NCBI RefSeq assembly: GCF_947179165.1
Contig: NC_077248.1
Span: 8,491,256-8,555,255, forward strand
Length of the DNA stretch: 64,000 nt
Direction of reading: 5' to 3'
From: Solanum dulcamara
Taxonomy: Eukaryota > Streptophyta > Magnoliopsida > Solanales > Solanaceae
Below are positions 45,561 through 58,494 of this stretch, in pieces (the stretch's first letter is position 1; each line of letters begins with the position of its first letter). The notes beneath the pieces are model-generated. The model made no database searches and had not been told where the DNA came from. It saw only the letters and a program-made list of their open reading frames with translations. The position numbers and the translations under genes are program-made.

Positions 45561-46281
45561 GGATATTCATTTCAGTTTAATGAAGCATAGCAGCCCATAC
45601 AATTTACAAGATTGAACTCCCTCCTATTACACCTATCCTAAGTCCTGTCTAGAATTGGAAGAATGCTAAACAAAGATACTTCAGCACAAATTCACCAGGA
45701 AAGTTGAAGCTTGATGAGAGACGGGTGTTGAGAGACAATCAAATGCAAATTGACCACAAAAGTCTCATCAGAAGGTAGACTAACCATGTATGGGAATATG
45801 AAATTAACGGAGTATTAAAGCTTACTTAGATTTCAATTATAGCTTCAAATCAGTACTATATTACATCAATGTGGCAAGGTTCTGTAATCAAGAAACAATT
45901 TTAAAATCAGCTTGATGACACTAAGCCACTAACTTATCAGAGAGCATAATACTAAGTAGATATATTTACAATTCTACGTTTTTCACCATAATACTAGTTT
46001 CTGGAGCTTCAACAATTGCTTCTTACGGGTATATTGAAGACACAACACCATTTTCTTATCTTTTCATCGCTATCTACTCTAGTTACAGAATCTAAATTTG
46101 CTAACATTACGGCTACAATAATACATTAATTAACAGCAAATGCAAGTAATTAATCATAAAAAAAGACATAAAAATGTAATCAATTAAGCTGTCATGGGTG
46201 AAATTTATGGAATTGAGAAATGATAAAACTAGGTTTTTTTTTCCAGGGGAAAGATGAAGAATCAGAAGAAGAGCTCAATAC

Positions 46282-46400
46282 CTATCGGCTTCAAATCCTC
46301 CCGTCAATTTCCTGTGGCGACGCCGGTGAGAGAAGCCACCGTCAATCGTCTCTCCCGCCGACCAATTATACAGTCGGAACAGCGTCATTAGTTGCCATTT
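46282..46400 (-). other. Predicted 5' UTR exon of the Ycf20-like gene
   Basis: A relatively GC-rich island with a good donor (CCGATAG|GTATTG) at its low-coordinate end. It pairs with the acceptor TTTTAACAG at 45163. The upper end is a guess. An open reading on the plus strand here is not supported by similarity. Confidence 0.5.
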
Positions 46401-46643
46401 TGTTAAATTCTCCTAAATAGTTACCGAGAGATTATACAATTTTAATTATATAGTCCACTTGTATAAAAAAAATTTGATACAATTTACATTTTGAATATTA
46501 TATATAAAAAAATCAATGAAACTTTTCTACGTGGTGTAGCTCAATTGGCGAACTGCTACATGTTAACTTTCCCCGTAAAAATTCTAATTTTTGAATTGTT
46601 GAAGACTGTGACGCAATATGACACTATTTTAATGATTATTGAT

Positions 46644-46921
46644 CAGGGGCGGACCAACGTGCAGTTCAGGGGTTTATTCGAATCTTCTTCGTTAAAAAAT
46701 TACATTATATATATAAGATAAAAATTTTAATTTATGTGTATATATTTAACATTGAACCCCCTAAGCATAAGTCAAAGGACTAGTTCAGTGGCAAATAGGG
46801 TTCAATATTTTGCCTTAGCTTGTCTCAGATCACAGATTTAAATCCGAATAAGCACATTTTTTTTTAATTAGCATGTTTAATATTTTTTAATCTTCTTCAT
46901 AAAATTTCTGGATTCGCCACT
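46644..46921. mobile_element. Small TIR element (hAT- or Mutator-like) with 9-bp target duplication
   Basis: 278 bp, starting CAGGGGCGGACC and, inverted from the right, AGTGGCGAATCC. ATTATTGAT flanks it on both sides (46635-46643 and 46922-46930). A tRNA-like stretch (TAGTTCAGTGG with GATTTAAATCC, 46784-46844) inside it suggests a SINE-derived centre. The CAGGGG end resembles hAT elements but a 9-base match fits Mutator; the superfamily is left open. Confidence 0.75.
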
Positions 46922-46930
46922 ATTATTGAT

Positions 46931-48647
46931 AGGGTCAAATGGTAAGAATCCCCTAATTACATAGATGATAAACCTCTCTATCTTCAATTTCAAAATTGTG
47001 AATTAGAATTATTAAGAAAATCGGAAAAAAAAAGAGAAGAAAAAGTTACAGAGATGACAAGCATTTTTCACCTCTAATTTTAAAATTGTGAGTTTTAAAG
47101 TCACTAAAAGAGGAAATTTTTTACTGTGTATGGCAGACAAAAGTTGTGTGGGCTCCACTCATGTTATGCCAAATAGATTATTGGTCTCATTTTCAGAAAA
47201 AGGGACAAAAAGTCCCCTCTCTCTTCCTTTTTTTTTTTTAATTTTTATCCTTTGATTCAACTTTTTCATCTTTTCTTTTTGTAACTGTTTTAAATTTTGC
47301 TATTTTCAACACCTTAATATTTTATTTCTAAAAAATATGAAATTCAATATTTCTTGCCTAATTCATCCTACTTTTAATATTTTGACATCATTTTCTTTAT
47401 TCCATATAAGTTATTTACATTACTAAAAATAATTATTTAAAATTATTTATTAATCTATAAAATTAAGATATATTAAAAAATCAAATCATTCCCATTGTCT
47501 CTTATAATTAATTTTTCTTGAAAGTGTAAATAAGTTTTATAAAGTTTCAAAAAAATTCTTAAGGAGTAGATCTGTAAAATTATCATTTTTATTTATAATT
47601 TATTAAGGAACGTGTAAAAGAAAAGGTGAATAACTAGTATAAAAAAAATTAAAGGTGGTATAAAATTATTTTAGTTTATTCTTCTCTCAACAATTCAATA
47701 ATTTCAGATAATAATTTCAAATTCATTGTATCAACATGATAAAATTGCAACTTGAAGTATTTTTCATATTTTAATATCTAAATTTAATTTTAAAACAATC
47801 GAAATCAACTTCGAAGATCAGTTAGTGAATTTTGATAAGCAAAAAAAAAAAGAAATACATGAACCAAAATCAATTTATGTAAAAAATAATTATGAGATTT
47901 TCACATAGACATTTTTTATATTTTATATAAATTATATTCACCTAATTAAAGCTTATAGATCTCAAGACATTTTTCATAATTCAAGAAAATTATAGTCACG
48001 ATAATAAAAGAATAGTAAATGATTATAAATTAGCAAATAAAAAAAAAATCTTTTCTGATGGCGGGAGGGAAAGAGATAAATGTCATTATAAAAATTAAAA
48101 AATTAAACTAAAACAACAATCATATTGATAAAATGTGTACTATATTTATTTTGAATTAGTTTAAATTGTTAGAAATTAATTAAATTAATTTGATTTTAAT
48201 CTTAATAAAAAATAAATCAACCCAAGCTATGAACAATTATACTCAAACTCATATATTAATCACATAAAAAATTGATCAAAATTTCCTGCATAAAAAAAAG
48301 GAAAAAGAGAAAGCCTACAACTAATTGGATCGGCTAGCCAATACCCTCAAAAACCATTCTCCAAAATCAAAATTTTGAATTCCAAAGCATTCTAAATTAT
48401 GTCACAAAAATAATACATGAATCATAGAATATTTTTAAAAGGCATTTAATAAAATAGAGAAACAAAATATTTTGAAAGAGGAGTGAAAAAAAGAAGGGGA
48501 ATACTAAAGAAATAGCAAAAAAAAAAGTACAAGGCTTTAAATGACTTGAAAAGTGGGACTCGATTATGAAAAGAAAAATCTTACTAAAGAGAGAAGTCTA
48601 TTAGGAGTCCACATGTCAATAAAAGAATGCCTCACACAAGTATGAGT
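46931..48647. other. AT-rich intergenic DNA
   Basis: Long A- and T-rich stretches with no gene or recognisable repeat. It ends at the target duplication of the Mutator-like element. Confidence 0.4.
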
Positions 48648-48656
48648 TGGCATGCC

Positions 48657-48840
48657 AAGGAAATGAAGAAAATGATCCTTAATGTATGTATGAGGGTTGC
48701 TTTCTTTTAATCTTTAATGTATTTCGCTTGATTCGTTTGGTTCTTAATATATTATAAAAGGTGATCAGATTGATCAATTATCGTATCAGATTTATCAAAA
48801 AGAATTTGTTAAATTTAACCTCGGGTTTCCACTAAAAGAT
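48657..48840 (+). repeat. Left terminal inverted repeat of the Mutator-like element
   Basis: Shares ordered blocks with the inverted sequence of 56880-57060, with several small gaps. It begins AAGGAAATGAAGAAAATGAT. Confidence 0.8.
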
Positions 48841-48986
48841 AAATCGCCAAATTTTTCCTATTCCCCTTAAAGCCATAGCGTAAAAATGCCATAATTTTCT
48901 CCATCTTCATCTTTTTCAAGTTTCGTTACTCAGTAAAAACACACTTTTACTTTCGTCTTTAATATCACGAATGTTTATCAAGAGAA

Positions 48987-51671
48987 ATGGAGGCAAAGAA
49001 TCAACCCCATATTATGGTAAGATTTATTTTTAGATTTTACAATTTGGGTATTTTTTACTATCCTTTTAACTATTTCTTTTATGTGATCCTTTATCTATGT
49101 AAAAGAATAGTTTTTTTGTTAGATTTGAATTTTTTCTACAAAAGCATAAAGTGTTAGATAAAGGTCCCAAAAACTTAAGCATTTTATCGCATAAAAAATG
49201 TTTAATACTAGTCCCATAGAATATTTAGAAGCACACACTTGCTCTATATTTCAACTAATATATAGAATGGTGGTCCTAATAATTTTTTTAACAGACCCTA
49301 TGTTCGAGGCTGCATTTTTCAGCATTAAAATTTGTCATAAAGGACTGATGAAGCATCAACCAAACAAAATTTATGTTGGCGGTATGGTCTATTTTGACAA
49401 TGTTGAAGCGACAAACCTTAATTTAGCAGATTTGAAGAAGATGGCTGAGATGTGCGGCTATATGAATGACTCTGAAATAGTTTGACATGAATATGAAAAG
49501 TACGCCGATAGATGAAAATTAGTGTCCACTGAAATTGAAGCTCTCTTAATTGAAAAATTGATCCCGAATGATAGAGTAGTTGAGTTGTATTTTGAACATT
49601 TGGACTCCTAAATTAAAGTAGATTCAGTTGAGATTTTAGGCCATACAAATTGCACATTAAATCAAGAACATATTGAAAATGGTGATGAGTTTGAAGATTC
49701 AGAAAATGAATTATCTAGTGATGATGCCATGCTGGAAAGACATGGACAAAAAAGGCAAAGCTTTGAGGGTGGAAGGAAACTTATTAATGACGAAGTTCTG
49801 AGAAAGTTGTGTAATGAAGATGGAGATTCAGATTGTGTGGACTCTGAAGATCAGAAAAGTTTAAATGGTGATTCCGATAATGTGTGCTTTTATTTTCCAA
49901 AGCACAACCCAAAAACTGAAACAAAAGATCCTATATTGACATTAGAATATACATTTGGAAGCAAGGAGGAATTCAAAAATGTAGTATCAACTCATAAGGT
50001 AAAAGCAGGGAGGAGTATCAGGTAGATCAAAAATGATGGAGAAAGAATAAAAGCAAAGTGTAGAAATCCAGATTGTAAATGGATAATTATGGCATCGATA
50101 ATGCATCGTGACAAGGCATTTCAGATTAAAACTTACGATTACAAGCATACCTGCAAACATTGGAACCATCGCAACAAGACAATAACGCCGTCTTTCATTG
50201 CAAGAACATATCTTGATGATATCAGTCAAAATAGAGAGTGGAAGCTGTCTAATTTTAGAGACACGGTTAGTGAGGGACTTAAGGCTCATGTTACTTTAGA
50301 TCAAGCTAGAAAGGCTAAGAAAAAGGCACTTGTATTAATTGATGGAGATGTTAAGGAACAATTTTCCATTCTTTGGGATTACTGCCTTGAAATTGAAAGG
50401 TCAAATCATGGAACTTCAATGTATATGAAGTTAACTCAAAATGAAATGCCAAATAAATCATACAGATTTCAAAGAATCTATGTATATTTTGCTGCTTGAA
50501 AGGAGGGATTTAAGGATGGATGTAGAAAAATAGTAGGTGTGGATGGGTGTTGGTTGAAGGGTCAGATATCATTTGTTGACTGCAGTTGGCTTGGTTGCTA
50601 ATAATAATATCTTTCCAGTGGCCTACGCAGTTGTAGAAAAGGAAACTAGGGAGACGTGGTCATGGCTTTTGACCTACTTAGCTGATGACTTGGAGATTAA
50701 CGATCAAGCTGGTTGGACCTTTATGTCGGACAAGCAAAAAGGTCTCATTAAAACGTTTAATGAAGTTTTGCCATCAGTGAGTCATAGATTTTGCGTGAGA
50801 TATCTCCATAATAATTTCAAGAGGGCTGGTTTTAGTGGTTCCTTGGTAAAACATGCTTTTTGGGCTGCTGCAAGTGCTATAATTGTGGAATTCTTTAATG
50901 CTCGCATCGATGACATTGTTAAATTGGATGTCGAAGCTGCTATCTGGTTGAAAGAAAAAAGAGCCTACTGAATGGTCTAAATCACATTTTTCTCCCAATT
51001 CTAAGTGTGATATTTTGTTGAATAATATGTGTGGATCGTTTAATAGTATTATACTTGATGCTCGACACAAGCCAATCATCACTTTGTTGGAAAAACTAAG
51101 ATATCTTCTTACGGCTAGATTACAAGCTAACAGGGATAAAGCTGATAGATGGAATTGTGATGATATTTGCCGTCGGATCAAAAGTATTTTGCACAAAAAT
51201 AAAAAAGTTGCTGCTGGTTTTATTCCAAAAAAATTAAATGAATGAAACTTTGAAATTCTTGACGAAAGTGTGAGCGACGTTTGGGCTGTGGACCTTACTG
51301 GCAGAAAATGTCGTTGTAGAAAATGGACTATTACAGGAATCCCTTGTAAGCATGCTATTTCAGCAATTTGGCATAAAAATGCTGAGGTTATTAATTATGT
51401 GGATGACTGCTATAAGGTGGAAATGTATAAACGAATCTATGAACCAACTATTCTTCCAATCAATGGTTCACAGTTATGGCTTAAATCAAAAAAGCTCCCT
51501 CCTTTGCCTTCAATCTTTTCAAGACAAAATAAGTCAGGAAGAAAGCAAAACTTGAGAAGAAAAGAACAAGATGAAGTAGGATCAAGTAGAACTAAGATGA
51601 AGAAGAAGCAAACATCAGTTAATTGTAGTCGATGTCACAAGTCTAGCCATAATATGAACTTGCAAGTTTAA
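48987..51671 (+). pseudogene. MuDR-type transposase pseudogene
   Basis: Fragments in order: a first short exon starting MEAKNQPHIM followed by GTAAG (48987 on); a PB1-like N-terminal segment (VGGMVYFDNVEA, 49270-49485); the FGSKEEFKN start of the MuDR domain (49950); a zinc-binding stretch CRNPDC...HTC (50060-50155); the DDE core, with the first Asp in VDGCWLKG (50542-50544) and the second in FMSDKQKG (50729-50731); and a SWIM zinc finger CRCRKWTITGIPCKH (51307-51351). Stops at 49483, 50023, 50497, 50969 and 51243 and a frame change near 50570, with loss of part of the block after the first Asp, show that it is non-functional. It lies inside the Mutator-like element and points rightward. Confidence 0.88.
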
Positions 51672-52006
51672 CTATGTGCAGCCAGAAGGAGGAGTTTTTG
51701 AGCGAGCTTGTTGGATGCCTTCTACTTCATTTATAGCTGAAAAGTTATCGGTAAATATTTTGATATGATAGTTAAGTTAGCTTGGCATCTTAAAAAAATC
51801 TGATTTTTTTCCTTATACAGATTAGAAGAACAGAAGTTATTCATGATGATAATGCTACATCGTCTGACATGAATATTTAATGTGGTATGTCCTTTTATTT
51901 GGTCACACATGCTCCTTTTTTGGCTTTATATCTAAGTTGATGGCTACTTTACACATTAAAGAAGAATTGCTGATTTGAAGTGACGATTTTTTGTTGATGG
52001 CTTGAT

Positions 52007-52110
52007 AGCTGATTGAAGTGAAGATATTTTGCTGGTTTCGTGCTGATAGCTGGTTGAAGTGAAGATCTTAAAAATTAACTTTAGTGTTTCATGCTGGTTG
52101 AAGTGAAGAT
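52007..52110 (+). repeat. Three diverged repeats downstream of the transposase
   Basis: The word GCTG(A/G)TTGAAGTGAAGAT occurs three times at about 43-bp spacing in the 3' region of the transposase pseudogene. Confidence 0.6.
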
Positions 52111-52915
52111 ATTCGCTGCTTTTATTCATATTTTTGAGCCAACTCTTGTAATGTAATTTTGTTAAGTTGTGACTTGTGATTAGAAACTTCAATATGCACC
52201 AGCTATTGTTCCTTTCAGTTTAAGTTCAATTTATGCTTCAGTTTTACTTCTATTTGCAAATTTGATCGAACTTTAAGTCTTGTTATGTACTGAGTAGATA
52301 TATGCCTTTCAGACTATCTGTTTCCTTCTTTGAAATTAAAATCACATGCGACTTTTGTTCTCTTTTCATTCTTAATAGTGAAGGGCATACAGTTGTTGAA
52401 GATCTCATTATAGTTGATAGAGGTTCTTAATTATGTTTTCTACACAAAAGAGAGAAAGAAGCATACTCCAGCTCTAATAATGAGCTTATGGCGAGATAAT
52501 ATAATTGAAGAGGGAGAGGGAGAATGCCTTTATTTTTAAGCTAGTGAAGGATAACAATCTACATGTTTTGCATTCTTTATTTTGGTAATTAAAGAAATGT
52601 TATTACCAAGTGAGAAGTTAAAAGACTGTTGCGTAGTTACTATGCCCTTGCTTCTTGTCCCTTATTTCAAACTCAAAGAAAGCCCCTAATAGATATGAGA
52701 AAGACGTGCTCGTATAAAAATTGAAAGAAGAAATCATGGAGTTGGAAATAGGGTCCCAATCACATATAAGCAGAAGAGCTACTTAAGTTGTTCTGCAACC
52801 AAACAGATCTTCAAAAATTGCAGCACTTCTCTGCCACTGTTAAGAGTAGAAATTTAACATATGTAGTATCATTATTTGTTTCCCTTATGACAACATCAAG
52901 CATCATAGGTATTTT

Positions 52916-55900
52916 TGTCACGCCCCGGGGGTACCCTAGACCTGACCGGCACTCAGGAACCATTTCTAGCTCCCAAGCGAACCACATAGCCTGATCACAC
53001 ATCCGTTCATTCATTCAATCAGCGGAAGACTTAAAATAAAGAGAATATTTGGTGGAAAAATCCCAAATCAATAATCTAACTCAAGAAAGAAAGGCCATGG
53101 GCCAACAAATCAAACTTCAGTCTTTGTCATTAAAATAGTTGACAAGAATAATTTCAAGGAAATAAAATATTCAATCGATCCATCACTATCTAGTCTATGA
53201 AGCCTCTGTCACTACTATCGAATTGGTGCCAATGATATGTTCATGGCTATCTCAAATCAAAATGAGAGGGCTAACTCGACGCAAGAATAACATAAGTGGT
53301 GTCCTCCGAATGTAGGGGAGGACTCACCAATACGCTGAGTGTGAATAGATCCTCAATGGTGCTCCTATTGACGATCTCTTAAACCTGTCTCTGCATCATG
53401 AAATGATGCAGGTCCAAATGGACGTCAGTACGTGGAATGTACGTGTATGTAATATGGCAGAATGAAACATACCTCAAGGAAGAATAACGTTGGTTCAAAT
53501 ATCTCAAAATCAGAAAGATAAGAGAGACTCAATCAAAGTATCATAAGTCTAAAGTAAGAATACATTTTAGACAAAGACCAATCATAAACCATTCAATCCA
53601 GTCTAATCATGTACGATACAATTCAATTAAATCATTCAATCCAATCCAATCATGTATCATTCTATTCAACCCAATCACATATAACCTAATCTAATCCATC
53701 ACACATCATCTAACCCGATCCGATCATATACAATCAACTCAAAGGACTCAACTCAATAAATATGCAAATTTAAATATGCAATTAAGTTGAATTTACAATT
53801 CAACTTAATCATCTACAATCACAATCAAGCCAATCATATCAAGCACAATCCATTCAATTGGGAGTTTCTCTAACCGACAACTATCACCATATGAGCGAGT
53901 GATAGTACAACAATTCGACGTTGTTGCCACGTCCGTCCATACTTTGCCAGGGTATGAACGATGAACCAATCATGGATCCATAACCAATCAAGTCCTATCA
54001 TGTCAGGACAATAAAATGGGAAACATCCGACTTTAACGGTTCAATCCCCTCCTACGTTTGGCGACGTAGTTTATTGGTTCGAGTATGGACTATACCCTTA
54101 CCCAATTCGGTGCTCGATACTTCTCCCAAGACTCAATATACTCATATCTATCAAGTGAGTAAAATACTCAAAATACTCATTTAGTCTCATTGGACTCTTT
54201 TCAAATCAACTCATTTAGTCTCATTGGACTCTTTTCAAAACTCAATCAAATCTGGCCTCATTGGACCTTCATTCACAATCAACTCATCTCAATCATCAAA
54301 CTCTTCTTTTTTTGAATTTGATACCATCTCAACTCAATGAATGCAGAAAATATTAGATGCATTTAAAACATAATTTCAACTCCTCAACTCAAACTCAAAA
54401 TAGACATTTTTTATGTAAAAATGCTCAACTCGTTTATACTCAAAATACTCATGTTCAAAAAAAATGATAATTTAGAGATTTCTCAAACTCAACTCATGCT
54501 TAAACTCTTTTTAAATCAAAGATGAAAATAATCATTCCTTAAACTCAAATAGTGTATAAATAGTTTATGCAAAATGTTCACAAATCATTTATTTAAAACT
54601 CATTCTCAAGCAATCATTTATACTCATATGACTCCAATCAAATCAAATTATGCAAATCACATATCATGTAGTCACATTAGACTCCAATCCATTTCATCTC
54701 AAACATCATCATCAACATACCTCTTCATCAATCATTCTACCTATGTTAAAGATAACCATCATTCACATCATCATCAAATATCTTGCTCCAAAATTCTCAT
54801 TTATCTCTATATTCAATTTTATTCACACTCACTAACAAAAATACATCATCTCCCATTGAAAGCAATATTTACATAAAAACTATCAATCTCAACCTCAAAA
54901 CAAATTATAACAAAAAAGAAGTCTCATCTTGAGTTCATGTGAATGAATACATGAATCCATATTCTCAACAAAACTCAACTCGAGAACACCATCAATACAT
55001 ATGAATTTATATACAAAAAATTATTGTAGTCAATATGTAATTACAGTTTGTGAAATAAATATGAAAGAAAATTATTCAAGAATTCAAGTCATGAAAATCA
55101 TCAATCAATTAATAGTATGTGAAGATATTCTAGGGTTTTAGAAAAATTCAAGAAAACATTCATGGAGGGTTCAAGTCTTTCACAATTTCTATCCAACACA
55201 TCTATGGGGCATATGGAAGAACTTAATCCATATTTTAGGTTAGCCTTACATACCTCAAAATCTCCATAAATCTTGATGAACATTCTTAACTTGAAGAAGA
55301 ACAATCAAGAGACCCTTTCTTGAAATTCTTGGATTTGTTTTCTTGAAAACCCTATGTTTAGGATTTAAGATTTCTCTTAGAGATTCATGAATAGATGAAG
55401 AATTTTGGTTGGAAAGCTTGAAATCTATGAAGGAATTACCTTGTTGAAGAATCTTGAAAAAGAACCCTAACTTGATGTTTTCTTGAAAATTCTTGAGCGT
55501 TGATGTTTAGAAGTGAATGAGAGAGTTTTTAATGAGGAAACCTATTTTCTACAAGTTTAGGGATATTAGAATAACTACCCAAAGGGTTATAGGACAAAAA
55601 TACCCTTAAAAAAATAAAGAGGGCATCGTTTCGTCAGACTTCTGCCAGGATAGAGCGGCTCCAGTAAAATGGTCATAACTTTTGACTCAAAACTCCAAAA
55701 ATTACAATCTTGGTGGCGTTGGAAATAAGACTCAAAGACCTTTAATTTGATAGGTCATGGTCCACCCATTTCATCATATCAAAAAAGATATGGTCATTGG
55801 AAGTCGACTCTTATACGAACTCATTCGGAAACTTAGTCAAGATGAATTCTTTGGACTTGACTTGGTTTTAGGGATCCCTTATGACCCTAAATCAACTCTA

Positions 55901-56022
55901 ACACCCTTAAATTATTTAGGAAATGATCCTAACTCATGCATGCACTTTAAAATCGTCGAATACGATCATATACGTACATGAAGAATGATCCGAATCTTAG
56001 CGAAAATTTTTTGGGTGTTACA
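52916..56022 (-). mobile_element. Solo LTR (family A, copy 2) nested in the Mutator-like element
   Basis: 3,107 bp. On the minus strand it begins TGTAACACCC and ends GGGGCGTGACA, as copy 1 does. It is flanked on both sides by ATTTT (52911-52915 and 56023-56027), an exact 5-bp duplication. Shared inner blocks with copy 1 include the region around GAGCACCGAGTTGGG (copy 1, 3863) and its inverted match near 54100. No pol sequence is present. The size difference from copy 1 (2,459 bp) shows large indels. Many diverged CTCAACTCAAA-type words fill 53700-54900. Confidence 0.9.
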
Positions 56023-56879
56023 ATTTTTATCCATCTGCTTTGAAATAATTGTTTTAAAGCCTAAAGTTTATCTAAAACAGTCTATCTACATTCATGAGGT
56101 AAGAGTAAGATTTGTATATATCGTCCAATCCCAAACTCCACTTATGAAACTATTCTAGATACGTTGTTTGTCCTTAAATGTTTCTATGTACCAAATGTGC
56201 TAATAAAATGTTTCAATATGCACAAGATTTTTCCAATGATTATAAGCACTTGATATGCTCAATTTACTTTCAATGTTAATGCACCAGGTTTTCTCAATTA
56301 AATATGTACCAGATATATTCAATTTGTACCTGATTTTACAATGGCAAGGGACCAGATTTCACCTTTTCGTTCTCTCTTTCAAGCTCACTTCCAATCTAGA
56401 GATCGACTCTGTCTCTATCTTTTTTTCTTCAACTATTATTATGGCATGATACTTGTCCATTTTCAAATACTTTCAATATACTTTTAGATTCACTCAGTTT
56501 CTTTACGAATTTTCGAATCACAAACACTGATCGTGAATCAATTTCATCACCTTCTAATAGGACTTTGATTAGAGCTTCTATATCTATCTTCAAATACTAT
56601 CGATTTTTTTAAGCACGACAATTTAAGACTTCAAGAATTGCTTCTATTAAAAATCACTTATCACCTTCGAATTTGAGTAGCTACAAAAATTAGGGATTCT
56701 GAGATGAACTAAGAAGAGAAACACTTTTTTTTTTTTTTTGGATATTTTGCAGTAAAAAACAAAAGCTCTGTGTTATTTGAGAAGAGGGAAATTTTATTTT
56801 AATGGCTGCATCTTTTATGGGAAAACATAGAGAATGAAAGGGAAAGGAAAAGCTGGGTTTTAATTTTTTACAAGTTAGT

Positions 56880-57060
56880 TACCTGTGGGACCAAGGTTAA
56901 ATTTAACAGATTTTTAGTTTGAATCTGTTACATTTAAGGCAAAAGATCAAATTGACCATTTTTTATAATATATTAAGGACCATATGGATCAAGCGAAATA
57001 CATTAAGAATAAAAAAAAAAAAATCCACATACATTAAGGACCATTTTGATCATTTTCTCT
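56880..57060 (-). repeat. Right terminal inverted repeat of the Mutator-like element
   Basis: Read inverted it begins AGAGAAAATGATCAAAATGG and follows the left repeat to TTAAATTTAACCTTGG. Confidence 0.8.
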
Positions 57061-57069
57061 TGGCATGCC

Positions 57070-58024
57070 TCACACATAATAAAATTGAAGGTGGAACACT
57101 CATAGAAAAATGTAAAAAGGGGATATAATAAAATTAAAAAAGTGATTAAAATTGATTAATCGTATAAGACTAGAGATTATATAAAGTACTTTACAATTAT
57201 CAATTGTTTTATTATATCAAATAAAGAATATTTTTGATTAATGATTGTGTACAGTACACACCATTTGATCTCTGTTCCTCCCAATTCACAAACAACACCA
57301 ATACTCCATATATGTGCACAAACTAACGGAAGAAGATATTTTACTAAGAGCTGAAGTTATAGAAAATTTTGTTGTGAGCGGATGATATCTCAAAAGAATT
57401 GAAATGTCGAGAGTGGTTCAAATTTAAAATGTGAGGCTATTTGGCCTCTCTTGGGGTGAGAATTAGTTCTCTTTCCTTTTTTAAAGTGTTTGAATGGTCT
57501 GCACAGCAAACGTAAAAGTGGACTGCAGTTTGGCTGACCATCTTCTTTTCTTTTCATTTGAGTTGGGTTGATCGAGAAGTACAATAAAAAGAAATGGAAT
57601 CGTTGGAGAGTCATTTTTGATCAAGCGTGAACTGCAGACAATTGACTTTGGATAAAATTTGAGCTAGTTTTGGATTGAATTTCAATCCTGGTTCATTGAA
57701 GTTTGAAGTTTGAAGTTAGAGTTAAATTGTATCAAATTTGTATTATAATTGTATATTGAATTTGTATGAAAATTGTATTTTAAATTTTGCATAATAGTTG
57801 TATTAAATTTGTATGAAAACATTATGAAAAGCTGTATACAATAATGTTCTAATTTTATATTAAATTTCCAAAAACCAACATGAGCTTTAGATAAATTTTT
57901 TGATTTTCACCCAATATCTATATATATAATTCTCTCGTGACACCATCAAAAGTTCAAAGCACCTTTACCCTTCACTCAATATCTATATTAAAAAATCTTC
58001 AAAAATACACATTTTTCCTAGTAA
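57070..58024. other. Region upstream of the MAKR-like pseudogene
   Basis: No gene is seen. The stretch 57715-57850 is a loose repeat of GTATTAAATTTGTATGAAA-type words. The rest is AT-rich and may hold the old promoter. Confidence 0.35.
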
Positions 58025-58494
58025 ATGGCCATAAATCCTCTTCCATCACCAATGGAGCACTTAGATGATGAAGAATACATAGACATTGAAGTAAGCTCTT
58101 AGTATTACTTTTCATCATCATCATGTCCTAATTCTTATTCCCCTCAAAAGAGTGAATTTGAAGATAGCTTTTGCATAAATTTCTTGATCACCCCAATTGG
58201 TTCCCCAATACAAACTTGTAGGATGAGTTTTGAACTTAGTCCTAAGAATTTGTGGTTAATCTCATTAAACATTCTTTAATCATCCAAAAGTTCAAAGCTT
58301 CAAGGGCATTCTTCAAGTCTTTGTTTAACAAATCTTCTTGCACAAATAGTAACAGTTGTTCTAGTAAGGACATGAAAGTTTCCAAGAAAAAAACTATATT
58401 GAAAAATACTACTAATAGGGCATCATGTGCAATAAACAACATTGGAAGTTTGTCTGCAATCAAGGGGCAACAAAAATCAAGAAATGGAAGTTGA
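58025..58494 (+). pseudogene. MAKR-like (membrane-associated kinase regulator) pseudogene
   Basis: The opening reading starts MAINPLPSPMEHLDDEEYID and reaches EVSS, which fits the D/E-E-Y-I-D-M/I-E-V-S-S signature of plant MAKR proteins, plasma-membrane regulators of receptor kinases related to BKI1. A TAG stop follows at 58100-58102, and the same frame then continues with CPNSYSPQKSEFED and ITPIGSPIQTC. The C-terminal part (KASRAFFKSLFNKSSCTNSN, from about 58285) matches the family's conserved tail but is in another frame (58252-58494), so there is at least one stop and one frameshift. The family name is from memory. A sequencing or assembly error could mimic the breaks. Confidence 0.6.

Larger units (their letters stand above)
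48657..57060 (+). mobile_element. Mutator-like transposon with long TIRs, decayed transposase and nested solo LTR
   Basis: The termini are imperfect inverted repeats of about 180 bp. Left (48657-48840) and right (56880-57060, inverted) share AAATGATC, CCTTAATGTATG, TTAATGTATTTCGCTTGAT, TTAATATATTATAAAA and TGTTAAATTTAACCT in the same order. Both outer ends are flanked by TGGCATGCC (48648-48656 and 57061-57069), a 9-bp target duplication. Without the nested 3.1-kb solo LTR (52916-56022) the element is about 5.3 kb, usual for an autonomous MULE. It carries a MuDR-type transposase pseudogene at 48987-51671. Confidence 0.9.

Noticed and set aside
46220..46420. Short plus-strand gene opposite the Ycf20-like first exon
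   Set aside because: No homology was recognised, and the region is better explained as a 5' UTR exon on the minus strand.
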